A stretch of 64,000 nucleotides of DNA from Oceanospirillaceae bacterium (GCA_013215505.1 JABSQZ010000001.1:800881-864880), one strand, 5' to 3'. Positions 45,909-55,847 are shown, counted from the first letter of the stretch. The notes: a model not told the origin generated them from the sequence alone. Numbers and translations are program-made.

Positions 45909-47210
45909 ATGAAAAAAGCAGCTATCGCTCACCGCAGTGCGATCTTACACTCACTTGGAGATCCGCATATCAGTGGTGTAGAAGACTCCTATGAATACTT
46001 CGCAGATGGCCTGCTAATCACTGAGCAGGGGAAAATAACCCACTTGGGAGATGCCACTGAGCTGCTGGCACAGTACCCTGATATCGAAGTGCGACAACAC
46101 CTTAATAAACTGATCGTACCGGGCTTTATCGATACCCATATTCACTACCCGCAAACCGGGGTAATCGCCTCTTATGGTGAGCAGTTGTTAGACTGGCTGG
46201 AAAATTATACTTTCCCGGCAGAAGCTGAGTTCAGTGACCCACAGCACTGCAGCCGCAGCGCAGAGTTTTTCCTCGACGAGCTGCTTAAAAACGGCACCAC
46301 CACAGCCCTGGTATTTGGCACTGTGCACAAAAGCTCTGTAGAAGCATTTTTCCAGGCCGCGGATAAACGCCATTTAAGGATGATTGCCGGCAAGGTGATG
46401 ATGGACAGGAATGCCCCTGATAATTTAACTGACACCGCCCAGAGCAGCTACGATGACAGTCGAGAACTAATAGAGAAGTATCACGGCAAAAACCGCTTGC
46501 ACTATGCTGTTACTCCACGCTTCGCACCCACCAGCACCCCGGAGCAATTGCAGTTCGCAGGGCAGTTATTGACTGAATTTCCCGATTTGTATCTGCACAC
46601 CCACTTGAGTGAAAATAAAAAGGAAATTGAATGGGTGGCGCAATTGTTTCCCGACAGCAAAAGCTACCTGGATGTCTACGACCAGTACAATTTGTTAACC
46701 CCAAGATCGGTTTTTGCCCATGCCATTCACTTAGATGACCACGAGTTCCAGAGATTAGCTCAGTGCCAGTCAGCGGTAGCCTTCTGCCCTACTTCAAATA
46801 CCTTCCTCGGTAGCGGTCTGTTCAATTTAACAAAAATGCAGCAGCATAAGGTCCAAGTGGCGCTGGGAACCGATGTTGGCGGCGGCACCAGCTTTTCGAT
46901 GTTGCAAACCATGCAGGAAGCTTATAAAGTCTGTCAGCTTTCAGGCCAGCAGATAAATCCTTTCAAGGCTTTTTACCTGGCGACACTCGCCGGGGCTCAG
47001 GCATTGCAATTGACCGATAAAATTGGCGACCTGAAAGTTGGCACTGAAGCTGACTTTGTGGTCTTAGACCTGGCGGCCACACCGCTGATCAATAATCGGA
47101 TGCAAAGTGCCCGCAGCATCGAAGAGCAACTGTTTGTATTGATGATTCTTGGAGACGACAGAGCCATTGCACAGACATACAGCTTTGGTGAGTGCGTTTA
47201 CCAGAGCTAA
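45909..47210 (+). CDS. guaD: Guanine deaminase
   Basis: 433 residues, usual length. Amidohydrolase-fold zinc ligands: DTHIHYPQ (His pair), HLSENKKEI, FAHAIHL and GTDVGGG. GuaD makes xanthine from guanine, the substrate for the preceding xdh genes, so guanine is converted to urate by one operon. It starts 12 bases after the xdhC stop. Confidence 0.95.
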   Translation: MKKAAIAHRSAILHSLGDPHISGVEDSYEYFADGLLITEQGKITHLGDATELLAQYPDIEVRQHLNKLIVPGFIDTHIHYPQTGVIASYGEQLLDWLENYTFPAEAEFSDPQHCSRSAEFFLDELLKNGTTTALVFGTVHKSSVEAFFQAADKRHLRMIAGKVMMDRNAPDNLTDTAQSSYDDSRELIEKYHGKNRLHYAVTPRFAPTSTPEQLQFAGQLLTEFPDLYLHTHLSENKKEIEWVAQLFPDSKSYLDVYDQYNLLTPRSVFAHAIHLDDHEFQRLAQCQSAVAFCPTSNTFLGSGLFNLTKMQQHKVQVALGTDVGGGTSFSMLQTMQEAYKVCQLSGQQINPFKAFYLATLAGAQALQLTDKIGDLKVGTEADFVVLDLAATPLINNRMQSARSIEEQLFVLMILGDDRAIAQTYSFGECVYQS

Positions 47211-47239
47211 TAAGGCAACACTTTATAATTAGGAGCAAC

Positions 47240-47860
47240 ATGTCCCGTATTCGTGATAAGAAAAGAACCGCCATCTTAAATGCCGCCTGTGAAGAGTTTG
47301 CCAATCATGGCTTTGCAGGGACTAAGATCGTCGATATCGCGAGTAAAATAAACTTGCCTAAGGCTAATATTTATTATTATTTTGAAAGTAAACAAGTACT
47401 TTATCGTCATGTATTAGACAGTTTCATCCAACCTCTGCTGATGGCTACGGCACCTTTTGATCAATACGATCACCCGGCAGAGGCGCTCACTGACTATATC
47501 AAACTGAAAATTGAAATATCCAAGAACCATCCAAACGCCTCTAAAGTATTTGCCAATGAAATCCTCCACGGTGCTCCGCACTTACCTGCAGATATCATTG
47601 AAAAACTCACTCAGCAAACGAGCAGAGCGAGTGAAAAATTACAGCAGTGGGTCGATAGGGGCTTAATGGATGACATAAACCCACTGCATTTACTGTTCAG
47701 TCTCTGGGCATCTACCCAGACCTATGCCGATTTTAACTGGCAAATTAAACTGCATTTAAAAACAGACTGTATCAGTGAACAAGATTATACCGATGCCACT
47801 GAGACCTTAATTAAAGTCATACTAAAAGGTTGTGGTGTGGCGACGCAAGTGGCAAAATAG
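47240..47860 (+). CDS. TetR-family regulator (RutR-like)
   Basis: 206 residues from ATG 47240 (AGGAG before it); a frame open from 47192 overlaps guaD and is unnecessary. The HTH FAGTKIVDIASKINLPKANI, then YYYFESKQVLYRHVL, and the C-terminal half (HGAPHLPADIIEKL) match the RutR/YcdC branch, which senses pyrimidine bases. As the last gene of the xdh-guaD unit it probably controls the operon in response to a purine base. Confidence 0.9.
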   Translation: MSRIRDKKRTAILNAACEEFANHGFAGTKIVDIASKINLPKANIYYYFESKQVLYRHVLDSFIQPLLMATAPFDQYDHPAEALTDYIKLKIEISKNHPNASKVFANEILHGAPHLPADIIEKLTQQTSRASEKLQQWVDRGLMDDINPLHLLFSLWASTQTYADFNWQIKLHLKTDCISEQDYTDATETLIKVILKGCGVATQVAK

Positions 47861-48010
47861 AACATCTGCATCATTTAAAAACGAACGATTATTGCCATCC
47901 TTAATATCGCTCGCATAATTCTCCAGAATGCCCAATACAGCTAATCATTAAAAACCCCATATAATTAGACAGTTAAAAGGAAATTAACTCAATCTGAAGT
48001 TTAAGCCACC

Positions 48011-48247
48011 ATGACTGAAAATGAATTTTTCACCCAATTAGAACACTTGAGTATCGCCCAGCTGGGCACTTTACATGAACGTTTAATGACTAAAATCAAC
48101 AATGTCAAAAAAGAGTCTAGTAGCAGAGCAATACTGGTGGGAAAAGCCCTGCCCAGCCTACCTTCAAATACCGCAAAAGTATCTGAAATGGCAGACAGTC
48201 TAGGTTTAGACTTGAGTTCACTAATGCGTGAAATAGCCCGTCACTAA
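48011..48247 (+). CDS. Small hypothetical protein
   Basis: 78 residues, mostly helical; contains KVSEMADSLGLDLSSLMREI at the end, resembling a small DNA-binding-like or H-NS-like helical tail, but I recognise no family. No membrane segment. RBS is weak. Stands between tetR and the convergent AcoX-type gene. Confidence 0.45.
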   Translation: MTENEFFTQLEHLSIAQLGTLHERLMTKINNVKKESSSRAILVGKALPSLPSNTAKVSEMADSLGLDLSSLMREIARH

Positions 48248-48329
48248 TCCCCTGATTGCAGGCACTTAGCGAACGGTGCTATGACCTTTAAACTGTGACA
48301 TCAACTGCTATAATTTTCTATAGCCCCGC

Positions 48330-49463
48330 TTAAGGTGTAGCTATACGATACAACACTTTGTCATGGTAACCTGTAGTGACTGAAATAACCCCACTGAGCT
48401 GTTGATTCAAAGCTTCAGAGTGAGTGTCGCAAATCAGTGGTCGCCCCTGCAGTTCATTCAATTTAGTTTTGGTCGCCAGCAGTTGTAAATTTTCTTTGCC
48501 TACCCGCTCTAACAACTCCACCGACAGCTGTTGGTTACCGCGGCCCAATATATGCCCCTGACCACCTATAATGGTAATAATGATCTTGGTTGCAGCGTTT
48601 TCGGTTAGCTGCAATAGTTCATTGGCGGTACAATCTGCGGCGACTAACTGGCCATTTCTCACCAAATCAACACCCAATAAGGTGTTATCTAGCCCCATCT
48701 CCTGCATCACCGCCTGTACTGTTGTGCCTGAACCTATCACATAGTAGACATCATCCTGCATTTGCTCAACGACATCCGCTGCGATATCTGCGATTACCAG
48801 CTCTTCAACTTCTCGCCCCGAGCTCTTTACATTTTGCAGATAGCGATGCTCGCTGGGTACTTGTAACTCGCCGTAATATTTGGCGCTGACCCTGCCGGCC
48901 CTAAAGGCCTCTTCGTCAATATCGCGAACTTCCTGATTGGCCAAAGTCAGCATTTCCCCATCGACTAGCATAGCGACAATTTCACCGGCGGCTTTAGGAG
49001 TAATAGCATAGACCCCGGAGTGGATCTTCACTCCGGCGGGAATGCCCAACACTGTGATGTGCTCAGGTACCACATTGGCAATATTTCTGGCGGTACCGTC
49101 ACCCCCGGCAAATAATAACAAGTCGATATTTTCCCCAATTAAATCTTGCACTGCGCGCTCAGTATCAGCAGCGGTGGTACGCCCGGAGTCTATTGCCCCC
49201 ACTACCTTGGTAGTAAAGCCCAACCTATTGGCCACATCTGCGCCCATCTCTGCCGGATATGTGACAATTTCTACATTTTTATCTATCAGTGCCTTCAACG
49301 CTAATTCAGTGCGCGTCGCAGCCATCGCCTTGGCACCTAGCTGCAGCGCTCTCGCCACAGTCTGTGCACCATCACTACCTTTAAGCGCAACACTACCGCC
49401 TATCCCGGCTAGCGGATTAATTAACAGCCCCAACTTAAACGCTCTGTCTTCACTCATCAACAT
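48330..49463 (-). CDS. AcoX-type ATP-NAD kinase-family protein
   Basis: 377 residues. LLINPLAGIGGSVALKGSDG at the start and FAGGDGTARNIANVV are the diacylglycerol/NAD-kinase-like fold (GGDGT). The C-terminal half, for example VYYVIGSGTTVQAVMQEMGL, belongs to the AcoX group found with acetoin-dehydrogenase genes, but none is nearby, so the substrate is unknown. The start is ambiguous between MLMSEDR and its second Met (two codons later). Confidence 0.85.
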   Translation of the reverse strand: MLMSEDRAFKLGLLINPLAGIGGSVALKGSDGAQTVARALQLGAKAMAATRTELALKALIDKNVEIVTYPAEMGADVANRLGFTTKVVGAIDSGRTTAADTERAVQDLIGENIDLLLFAGGDGTARNIANVVPEHITVLGIPAGVKIHSGVYAITPKAAGEIVAMLVDGEMLTLANQEVRDIDEEAFRAGRVSAKYYGELQVPSEHRYLQNVKSSGREVEELVIADIAADVVEQMQDDVYYVIGSGTTVQAVMQEMGLDNTLLGVDLVRNGQLVAADCTANELLQLTENAATKIIITIIGGQGHILGRGNQQLSVELLERVGKENLQLLATKTKLNELQGRPLICDTHSEALNQQLSGVISVTTGYHDKVLYRIATP

Positions 49464-49491
49464 ATCCCAACTACTTAAAAATGTTTAACTA

Positions 49492-49540
49492 CTTCCAACT
49501 TCCGACGTCCGACTTACTACTTCCGACTTCCGACTTCCGC
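49492..49540. repeat. Degenerate heptanucleotide repeat (CTTCCGA units)
   Basis: Seven consecutive 7-base units: three intact CTTCCGA and four with one or two changes (CTTCCAA, CGTCCGA, CTTACTA, CTTCCGC). In reverse complement these are GGAAGTC/GGAAGTT-type units as at 21.9 and 29.2 kb. Between the AcoX and PilZ genes. Confidence 0.88.
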
Positions 49541-49543
49541 CTG

Positions 49544-50293
49544 TCATTTATCCACATAACCCAATTTGACCAGAATCTCTTTGTACACGTAAGCGGCAAT
49601 TAACACCTTGGCCTCATCTTCATTGTCCTGAAACTCCAGCCCGTGCAGCACTATGCCGGCGGCCGAGGTTTTAACGGACCGCAGGATCAGCGACGTTAAC
49701 AACAGCTGGTCAACACCGGCTATTTTTAAGCGCATGGTGACAAAGTACTGATCTCCCAACTCCCCTAACACTTGTGGAGCCTCTATTCCCAACCCCTGCA
49801 GGGAGACGTCAGTACAGTAGACCATATTGGGTATTTCAAAATTTTGCCCGCGCTGTTGATCCTGGAATTCGATCGAAACCGGCAGCTGCAGAGCAACTCT
49901 AGTGTTCTTGCGGATGTTACTAACGTCAAAACTCACGGGGTAAGCCAAATGCCAATATCCATAGGGCTCGGGCATTACCTTCATCAGCCTGGACATAAAA
50001 GTACAAATCCGCCCCTGCATCATGATATGTACTTTCAGCATTACTCCCTCTAGACTCTTGGCACTGTACCCCGCGCTTTTACGGGGTGCGCTGACCAAAA
50101 TCGACTTACCCTCGATAAAGCCCAATAACTCCAAGGCAATTTTTCTCCTCGGAGATAGCATTTCTATCACCACTTTTGCGCCGACGCTCGGGTTAAGTTC
50201 TTGTAGCGATTGCACTGATGTTGCGATAACTCTTTTCCTCTCTACTCTAAAAACATTGCGGGCATTGGTCGGTTTTCCCGTGCTTATTGCCAA
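49544..50293 (-). CDS. PilZ-domain c-di-GMP-binding protein
   Basis: 249 residues. The C-terminal PilZ domain starts with RKNTR (128-132, the RxxxR motif) and has DVSLQG (162-167, the D/NxSxxG motif), both needed for c-di-GMP binding. The first ~120 residues resemble the YcgR N-terminal beta domain. Such proteins change flagellar or surface behaviour in response to c-di-GMP, so it can read out the GGDEF enzymes of this window. It overlaps pdxB by 10 bases at its start. Confidence 0.88.
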   Translation of the reverse strand: MAISTGKPTNARNVFRVERKRVIATSVQSLQELNPSVGAKVVIEMLSPRRKIALELLGFIEGKSILVSAPRKSAGYSAKSLEGVMLKVHIMMQGRICTFMSRLMKVMPEPYGYWHLAYPVSFDVSNIRKNTRVALQLPVSIEFQDQQRGQNFEIPNMVYCTDVSLQGLGIEAPQVLGELGDQYFVTMRLKIAGVDQLLLTSLILRSVKTSAAGIVLHGLEFQDNEDEAKVLIAAYVYKEILVKLGYVDK

Positions 50294-51423
50294 TTTGAAA
50301 ACCCAAACTGCAGAATCTGTAATTTTTTACTGTCGCTGATAGACCCACCGATCGCCAGTGAGGAAAACTCTCTGCGCACCGGATAATTTTTGCGCAGCAG
50401 ATCAAACTCACGGCGCTGGTCCGGGCCGTGCAAAGTGGCCCGCAGAGCTCTGTCATCGCGGTAGGGGTCGTAAAGCAAATTTATAACCCCAGTCGCATTA
50501 GCCTGATCTGTCAACTGCACACTAGTGATGCTCGCCTCAGGCAAGAATTGCTGCAGGCTCTCTTTGCAATCGACTTGTAAATAGTCAGCCAGAGCTTGCT
50601 TGAGCATAAAAGTACCGCGTAATTTACCTTCCAGGCTATAACCGGCGATGTGCGCGGTGGCTATATTGACCATTGCCGCCAGTTCTCTATCTACTTCAGG
50701 TTCGTGTTCCCAAACATCCAGGACCGTGCGAACATCGCTTCTTACACGTAAAAATTCCAACAAATCATTACCTTTGATCGCTGGTCCTCTTCCCGCATTC
50801 AACAGTATTGCGCCAGGTTTAAGCATTGCTAACTCGGCACTGCCCAGAAGGTGTTGAGTAGGCCAGGGGCCGCCCTTAATCAAGGGAGTGTGCAGTGCGA
50901 TAATATCTGCCGTTTGCAAAGCCAGCGTTAGATCACTAAACCCGGCCTCGTGCTCCGCTCTGGGCGGGTCATTTAAGAGTAACTGTTTCACACCCACCGC
51001 TGTCAGGCGACTGGCTAAACGGGAACCGACGTTCCCTACCCCAATGATGGCCACTACTTTATCTGCAAGACATTCATTACTTTGCTGCAGTAATTGCATG
51101 ATACAGCTAAGATCATATTCCACCACCGCATCTGCGTTGCATCCTGGGGCGCTGGCAAACTGAATATGCTGGCTCTGTAAATAGCTTTTATCTACATGGT
51201 CGGTACCAATAGTCGCTGTACCAACGAACTTCACCGGGCTGTTGGCTAACAGCTGTTGATTGACTTTGGTGACGGATCGCACCAGCAACACATCAACATC
51301 GACTAGTTGTTCTGGGGTTAAGGTGCGTCCATCAACCCGTGTTATAGAGCCAAACTGGGCGAACATCTGCTCTACTGCGGGAATATTTTCATCTGCGACT
51401 ATGTTCAAATCGAATGGTTTCAC
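50284..51423 (-). CDS. pdxB: Erythronate-4-phosphate dehydrogenase
   Basis: 379 residues, usual length. IVADENIPAVEQMFAQFG opens the protein; FVGTATIGTDHVD is the family motif; the NAD domain has GVGNVGSRLASRL. The C-terminal dimerisation domain of PdxB is present. It makes 3-hydroxy-4-phosphohydroxy-oxobutanoate in pyridoxal 5'-phosphate synthesis. It overlaps the PilZ gene by 10 bases on the same strand, so they may share translation coupling. Confidence 0.95.
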   Translation of the reverse strand: MKPFDLNIVADENIPAVEQMFAQFGSITRVDGRTLTPEQLVDVDVLLVRSVTKVNQQLLANSPVKFVGTATIGTDHVDKSYLQSQHIQFASAPGCNADAVVEYDLSCIMQLLQQSNECLADKVVAIIGVGNVGSRLASRLTAVGVKQLLLNDPPRAEHEAGFSDLTLALQTADIIALHTPLIKGGPWPTQHLLGSAELAMLKPGAILLNAGRGPAIKGNDLLEFLRVRSDVRTVLDVWEHEPEVDRELAAMVNIATAHIAGYSLEGKLRGTFMLKQALADYLQVDCKESLQQFLPEASITSVQLTDQANATGVINLLYDPYRDDRALRATLHGPDQRREFDLLRKNYPVRREFSSLAIGGSISDSKKLQILQFGFSNWQ

Positions 51424-51467
51424 TGCATTTCCTATCCAATATTACTGGCTAACTCTGACACTGTTAT

Positions 51468-51839
51468 TTAAATGACTCTGGATTTCCCGCTGTCATCGAT
51501 AGCGACGAAAGTAAACCTGCCCTCAGTCACTTTTAAGACAGTTTCACTGTGATGCCGCTGTACCCATACTTCAACATGGATAGTAATAGATGTTTTTCCA
51601 TTGCGCGAAATAGTGCAATAACAACTCACGTCATCGCCGATGTAAATAGGCTTGTGAAAAGTCATCGCATCAACGGCCACTGTGACAACCCGGCCCTTTG
51701 CCTGCTGCGCGGCAAAATTTCCGCTGGCAATATCCATTTGCGACATAATCCAACCGCCAAAGATATCGCCATCGGGATTCGCGTCAGCTGGCATTGCTAA
51801 TGTTCTCAATGCGGGTATGGTACTCGGTAAATTTGCCAT
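51468..51839 (-). CDS. Acyl-CoA thioesterase, YciA-like hotdog fold
   Basis: 123 residues, single hotdog domain. RTLAMPADANPDGDIFGGWI, then MSQMDIASGNFA, match the YciA/BACH-type family, including the catalytic Asp in GDIFGGW. It hydrolyses acyl-CoA to free acid and CoA. Same strand as pdxB, 44 bases upstream. Confidence 0.9.
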   Translation of the reverse strand: MANLPSTIPALRTLAMPADANPDGDIFGGWIMSQMDIASGNFAAQQAKGRVVTVAVDAMTFHKPIYIGDDVSCYCTISRNGKTSITIHVEVWVQRHHSETVLKVTEGRFTFVAIDDSGKSRVI

Positions 51840-52015
51840 GACGGTATTGCAACCTCGAAACGCTGTACAGTCAGATTGTGCAGCTATAGTTTAAAAAGCG
51901 AATTTTAACACTTAGCTTCACAGTATCCATTACTTATAGGTTTTTTCTGACAGTTCTTTGCGCCAAACCGACAAACCTATTAGAGTAGCTGAAAATAATT
52001 TTTCAGAGGCTCAAT

Positions 52016-53023
52016 ATGAAGCAAAATCCTATACTGGTTGAAGTGCTAAGAAATTCTGTGGTTGAGTCATGCCATAGAGGCAGTGCCGTGGTGGTTAATG
52101 CCCAGGGAGACGTGATTTATTCGGTCGGTGACTACGCCCGAGATATCTACCCCAGGTCTGCGCTCAAGCCGCTGCAGGCAATTCCGTTGCTAGAATCAGG
52201 TGCCGCTGAAAAATATAATTTATCAGAGCGTGAAATTGCCTTGAGCTGCGCCTCTCACAATTCTGAAGCAATCCACGTAGACACCGTTAAACAATGGCTC
52301 TCCAGACTGGATTTAGACACTTCGAACTTGGAGTGCGGAATCTCCATGCCCAGCTATCAAAAAGCCGCATACGCTATGGTAGCTGCGGCGCAAGAACCGA
52401 CTAAAGCTCATCATAATTGCTCTGGAAAACATAGTGGCATGCTAACTCTGGCTAAACATTTATTGCCAGAAGTGCAAGGTTATAGCGCCCACCCGCACAT
52501 AGTGCAACAAATTTGGATGAACACCCTCTCTGAGATGATTGACGCCGATGTCAGTAAAATGCACTGGGAGCAGGACGGCTGTGGCCTACCCGCTATTTAC
52601 ATGCCAATGCAAAAACTTGCCTACGCATTTGCACTGTTCTCTGAGCCAAACCAGCAGCCGGGTGCCAGAGGCATTGCCATGCAAAAAATCTTACAAGCAA
52701 TTGCAGCTCATCCAGAAATGCTGGCGGGGTCTGAGCGCTGCTGCAGTGCTGTTATCAAAGAAACTCAGGGCCGTGCTATCGTTAAAACAGGTGCAGAGGC
52801 CGCTTATGCGGGTGTTATCCCAGAGCTAAAATTAGGCTTTGCGTTGAAAATTGACGATGGCGCAACCCGCGCCAGTGAGGTGGCACTGGGTGCACTACTG
52901 AATAAAATCGGCGCCATAACTGCGGCTGAAAACACCCGGTTACAGGGCTTTTTTCAGCCTGAAATCATCAACTCGTTGAAATCTGTCACCGGGGAAATTC
53001 GCCCATCGGCAATTTGGAACTAG
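52016..53023 (+). CDS. L-asparaginase, AnsA/asparaginase-II-like (Rhizobium type)
   Basis: 335 residues. VEVLRNSVVESCHRGSAVVV and DIYPRSALKPLQAIPLLESG are family marks of the rhizobial-type L-asparaginase (PF06089), unrelated to E. coli AnsB. SCASHNSEAIHVDTV continues the pattern. It hydrolyses asparagine to aspartate and ammonia. No signal peptide, so cytoplasmic. Alone on its strand. Confidence 0.92.
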   Translation: MKQNPILVEVLRNSVVESCHRGSAVVVNAQGDVIYSVGDYARDIYPRSALKPLQAIPLLESGAAEKYNLSEREIALSCASHNSEAIHVDTVKQWLSRLDLDTSNLECGISMPSYQKAAYAMVAAAQEPTKAHHNCSGKHSGMLTLAKHLLPEVQGYSAHPHIVQQIWMNTLSEMIDADVSKMHWEQDGCGLPAIYMPMQKLAYAFALFSEPNQQPGARGIAMQKILQAIAAHPEMLAGSERCCSAVIKETQGRAIVKTGAEAAYAGVIPELKLGFALKIDDGATRASEVALGALLNKIGAITAAENTRLQGFFQPEIINSLKSVTGEIRPSAIWN

Positions 53024-53065
53024 CGAGGCAGAGCGGGATAACTGCAGTTATTACTGTAGTAGGTG

Positions 53066-53083
53066 GGCGGCTCAGTGACCGCC
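53066..53083. terminator. Hairpin between convergent genes
   Basis: GGCGG (53066-53070) pairs with CCGCC (53079-53083) over an 8-base loop, between the asparaginase stop and the end of the convergent GGDEF-EAL gene. T-run absent; bidirectional terminator is possible. Confidence 0.4.
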
Positions 53084-53087
53084 GCCG

Positions 53088-55847
53088 TTATTCTAATTGC
53101 AAGCTTGAGCCACTGGATTTTTCCTTCTGAGACGGCTTTGGCACAGGATGCTCTTGCACAAGCTGTTGCCGCTGTGCGGCGTCGGCATGTATCTTGGCAA
53201 TGATTTGCGGCTGATCTTGCAATAAAACAAGCATTTCATCGACTTTGATCGGTTTAGTATAGAAATATCCCTGGCCTATATCACAGTTATATTGTTGTAA
53301 TAGCTCTATTTGATCCATGTCTTCAATACCTTCGGCGACAACTTTCAGGCCCAGTCGATGCGCCATTAAAATAACCGACTCGGTCAGCGCCGCATCTTTG
53401 CTTTTGCTGACCATGTCCATGATAAAGCAGCGATCAACCTTTAAGGTACTGACTGGAAAACGGGTCAGATAATTCAGTGAGCTGTAACCGGTGCCAAAGT
53501 CATCGATACTTAGCGATACCCCAAGCCCCAGTAACTTGTTTAACACCGGCATAACCACATCAAAACTCTCAGCCAACAGAGTTTCAGTGATCTCTAATTC
53601 CAAGCGCCAGGGCTCAATCTGTTCGACATCTAATACTTTTTGCACGATTGAAACTATGTCGTCGTTGTTTAATTGTCGCATTGACAAGTTAACAGCCATC
53701 GTCAGCGGCTGATCAGACTCTTTTTGGAACAGTTTTAAATCTCTGACTGCCTGATACAAGGCAAACTCGCCCATTTTATCAATGGCGCCGATGGTCTCAG
53801 CCGCACTGATAAATTCGTCCGGACCGACGAACCCCAGCTTGGGACTCTGCCAGCGCATCAGGGCTTCGAAACTGCATACCGAATAATCAGAAATTTTATT
53901 TTTGGTCTGATAGACCATATACAGCTCTTCATTATCCAGGGCTGCACGAATTTCTGCTTCTAATTCCAGCTTGCGACGGTTTTTTGCCTCCAATTCATCA
54001 TCAAAAAAACTGTAGCGATTGCGCCCAGACTCTTTGGAATAATAGAGTGCAATATCTGCGTTTTTCAACATAGCCGCCTCATCCGAGCAATCTTCCGGAA
54101 AACGGGCAACTCCCATACTCACTGTCACAAAAAGTTCTTTCCCCTCTAGAGATATCGGGTTGGCTACTACCTGCAATATTTTTTCGATGATGGCAATAAT
54201 TTGATCTTTGTGCTCGTATGATAAAAAGGCCAAGAACTCGTCGCCACTCATATGGCAAGCTGTACCTTCTCTGTACATAACTTGCCCTAAGCGGCGCGCA
54301 ACAGTTTGTAATAGCTGATCCCCAATGGCGTGACCAAATCTGTCATTGACTTGTTTAAAGTTATCGATATCCAGATAAATCAACGCCACTTTCTCTTCTG
54401 ATTTACGTGCTTGTAGCAGCTTTTTCTGTAGCAGAACCGAGGAATTTCGCCTGTTCGGCAAGCCGGTCAAAGAGTCAAAATATGCCTGTTTATACAACCT
54501 GGCTTCCGCCCTTTTGCGCTCAGTGATATTCTGCGTGATGATGATAAAGTTATCTTCAACTTCTTGTTCCACCACCATTTTACTGATTGAGAATGAGTAC
54601 CACTGCTGTTGTGATTCGTCACAGCGCTCACAGTACCAGTTTTCCCCCAACTCCAGGGCGACTAATATCTTCTCTAAATCAGCTTTCAGTAAATTGTGCG
54701 GACTCGATTCAACCAGCACTGAGTTGGCTTCTATCTCAATAATCTGTCCACTGCCATCCAGTAATTTACGGTTGGCGTACTCTGTCACCCAATTGCCGTC
54801 TGTGACTATTACACTGCTAGGACTCTGTTCAATAGCACGGGATAATTTGCTAACGTTGTGCTGAGCTTCGAACTTTTCCTCCTCGAATAAATAAGCGCGT
54901 TTGATACTCAGGCGTAATGCTAACCAGCCCATCAATGTCACTACTAATACAATTAAAGCAGCCAACTGCATCCGGCTAATCCATTCACTCCACAAGGTTT
55001 TGTAGTAAATTGAAACAAGTATATAGCCATTAAAACTGGCTACTTTCTGCACCCCGTAAAAGAGCTCTCCGCGGCTAGTCTGAACATTACCTAAGCTGGT
55101 GCTGACATCATCGACCAGTGAGATAGCCGAGAGTAAGTTTGGTGCTAACCTAGGCGTACTAAAACTCTGTAAGAAAGATTTTTGTTCGGGATAAGAGGCG
55201 TAAATATGGCCCTGCGAATCGCTAAACAGCACCTGCGCTTTATCCAGCGTAACTGCAGCTTCAGTCCAGACTCCATCTGGGCCGATCAGTTGGAATGCGG
55301 CGACTAGATAGCCGGCGATCCGATTTTCTGAGTTAAAGATGGGCACTCGCACCGGCAGGTAATGATCTGAAAATGGCTGGGGCCGAAAGGGTAATCCTAT
55401 CGAGGACAAACCATTCTTTTCCTTGGAGAACAGATGTCCCCAGTCTCTGCCACTGTATACTCCATCAGATATAATAACTTGATTTTCCCGGTCTAAAATC
55501 GCCACCGCTTTCAGCTGCTTGCTGACTGCAGCTAAGTGTCGAATCACTTCCAGGGAGGCATTTGAGTCGATATTATCAATATCCAGTTTTTCAGCAGTGG
55601 TCAGTAATACTTCTTCTTGAAAGCTGAGAAATCTGGACATTGATTCAGTCAGAGAAAGGGATTGTGGCGCTAGTGTGTTTCTTGATTCGATGTAAAGACT
55701 GTTCCAAATACTGAAGCCAGCAATGATCAGTGCCGACAACATCACGGTCACTAAACCAATATACAAAGCCCGAAACCAACCACCCTTCTTATTTCCAGGG
55801 TTTTTGGGAAACATTTTGTTTGCCTGTGCCACTGCCGCATTTTTCAT
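53088..55847 (-). CDS. Membrane Cache-PAS-GGDEF-EAL protein with degenerate GGDEF
   Basis: 919 residues. Membrane segments at about 27-47 and 294-312 enclose a double-Cache-like periplasmic sensor. A PAS domain (about 330-445) precedes GGDEF (455-615), whose active site reads SGDEF (534-538) instead of GGDEF, and the RxxD site is missing; so this domain probably cannot make c-di-GMP and may bind GTP. EAL (635-880) is complete: EALMRW, EITET, DDFGTG, LKVDR, VAEGIED. It is probably a phosphodiesterase lowering c-di-GMP in response to an external ligand. Confidence 0.93.
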   Translation of the reverse strand: MKNAAVAQANKMFPKNPGNKKGGWFRALYIGLVTVMLSALIIAGFSIWNSLYIESRNTLAPQSLSLTESMSRFLSFQEEVLLTTAEKLDIDNIDSNASLEVIRHLAAVSKQLKAVAILDRENQVIISDGVYSGRDWGHLFSKEKNGLSSIGLPFRPQPFSDHYLPVRVPIFNSENRIAGYLVAAFQLIGPDGVWTEAAVTLDKAQVLFSDSQGHIYASYPEQKSFLQSFSTPRLAPNLLSAISLVDDVSTSLGNVQTSRGELFYGVQKVASFNGYILVSIYYKTLWSEWISRMQLAALIVLVVTLMGWLALRLSIKRAYLFEEEKFEAQHNVSKLSRAIEQSPSSVIVTDGNWVTEYANRKLLDGSGQIIEIEANSVLVESSPHNLLKADLEKILVALELGENWYCERCDESQQQWYSFSISKMVVEQEVEDNFIIITQNITERKRAEARLYKQAYFDSLTGLPNRRNSSVLLQKKLLQARKSEEKVALIYLDIDNFKQVNDRFGHAIGDQLLQTVARRLGQVMYREGTACHMSGDEFLAFLSYEHKDQIIAIIEKILQVVANPISLEGKELFVTVSMGVARFPEDCSDEAAMLKNADIALYYSKESGRNRYSFFDDELEAKNRRKLELEAEIRAALDNEELYMVYQTKNKISDYSVCSFEALMRWQSPKLGFVGPDEFISAAETIGAIDKMGEFALYQAVRDLKLFQKESDQPLTMAVNLSMRQLNNDDIVSIVQKVLDVEQIEPWRLELEITETLLAESFDVVMPVLNKLLGLGVSLSIDDFGTGYSSLNYLTRFPVSTLKVDRCFIMDMVSKSKDAALTESVILMAHRLGLKVVAEGIEDMDQIELLQQYNCDIGQGYFYTKPIKVDEMLVLLQDQPQIIAKIHADAAQRQQLVQEHPVPKPSQKEKSSGSSLQLE

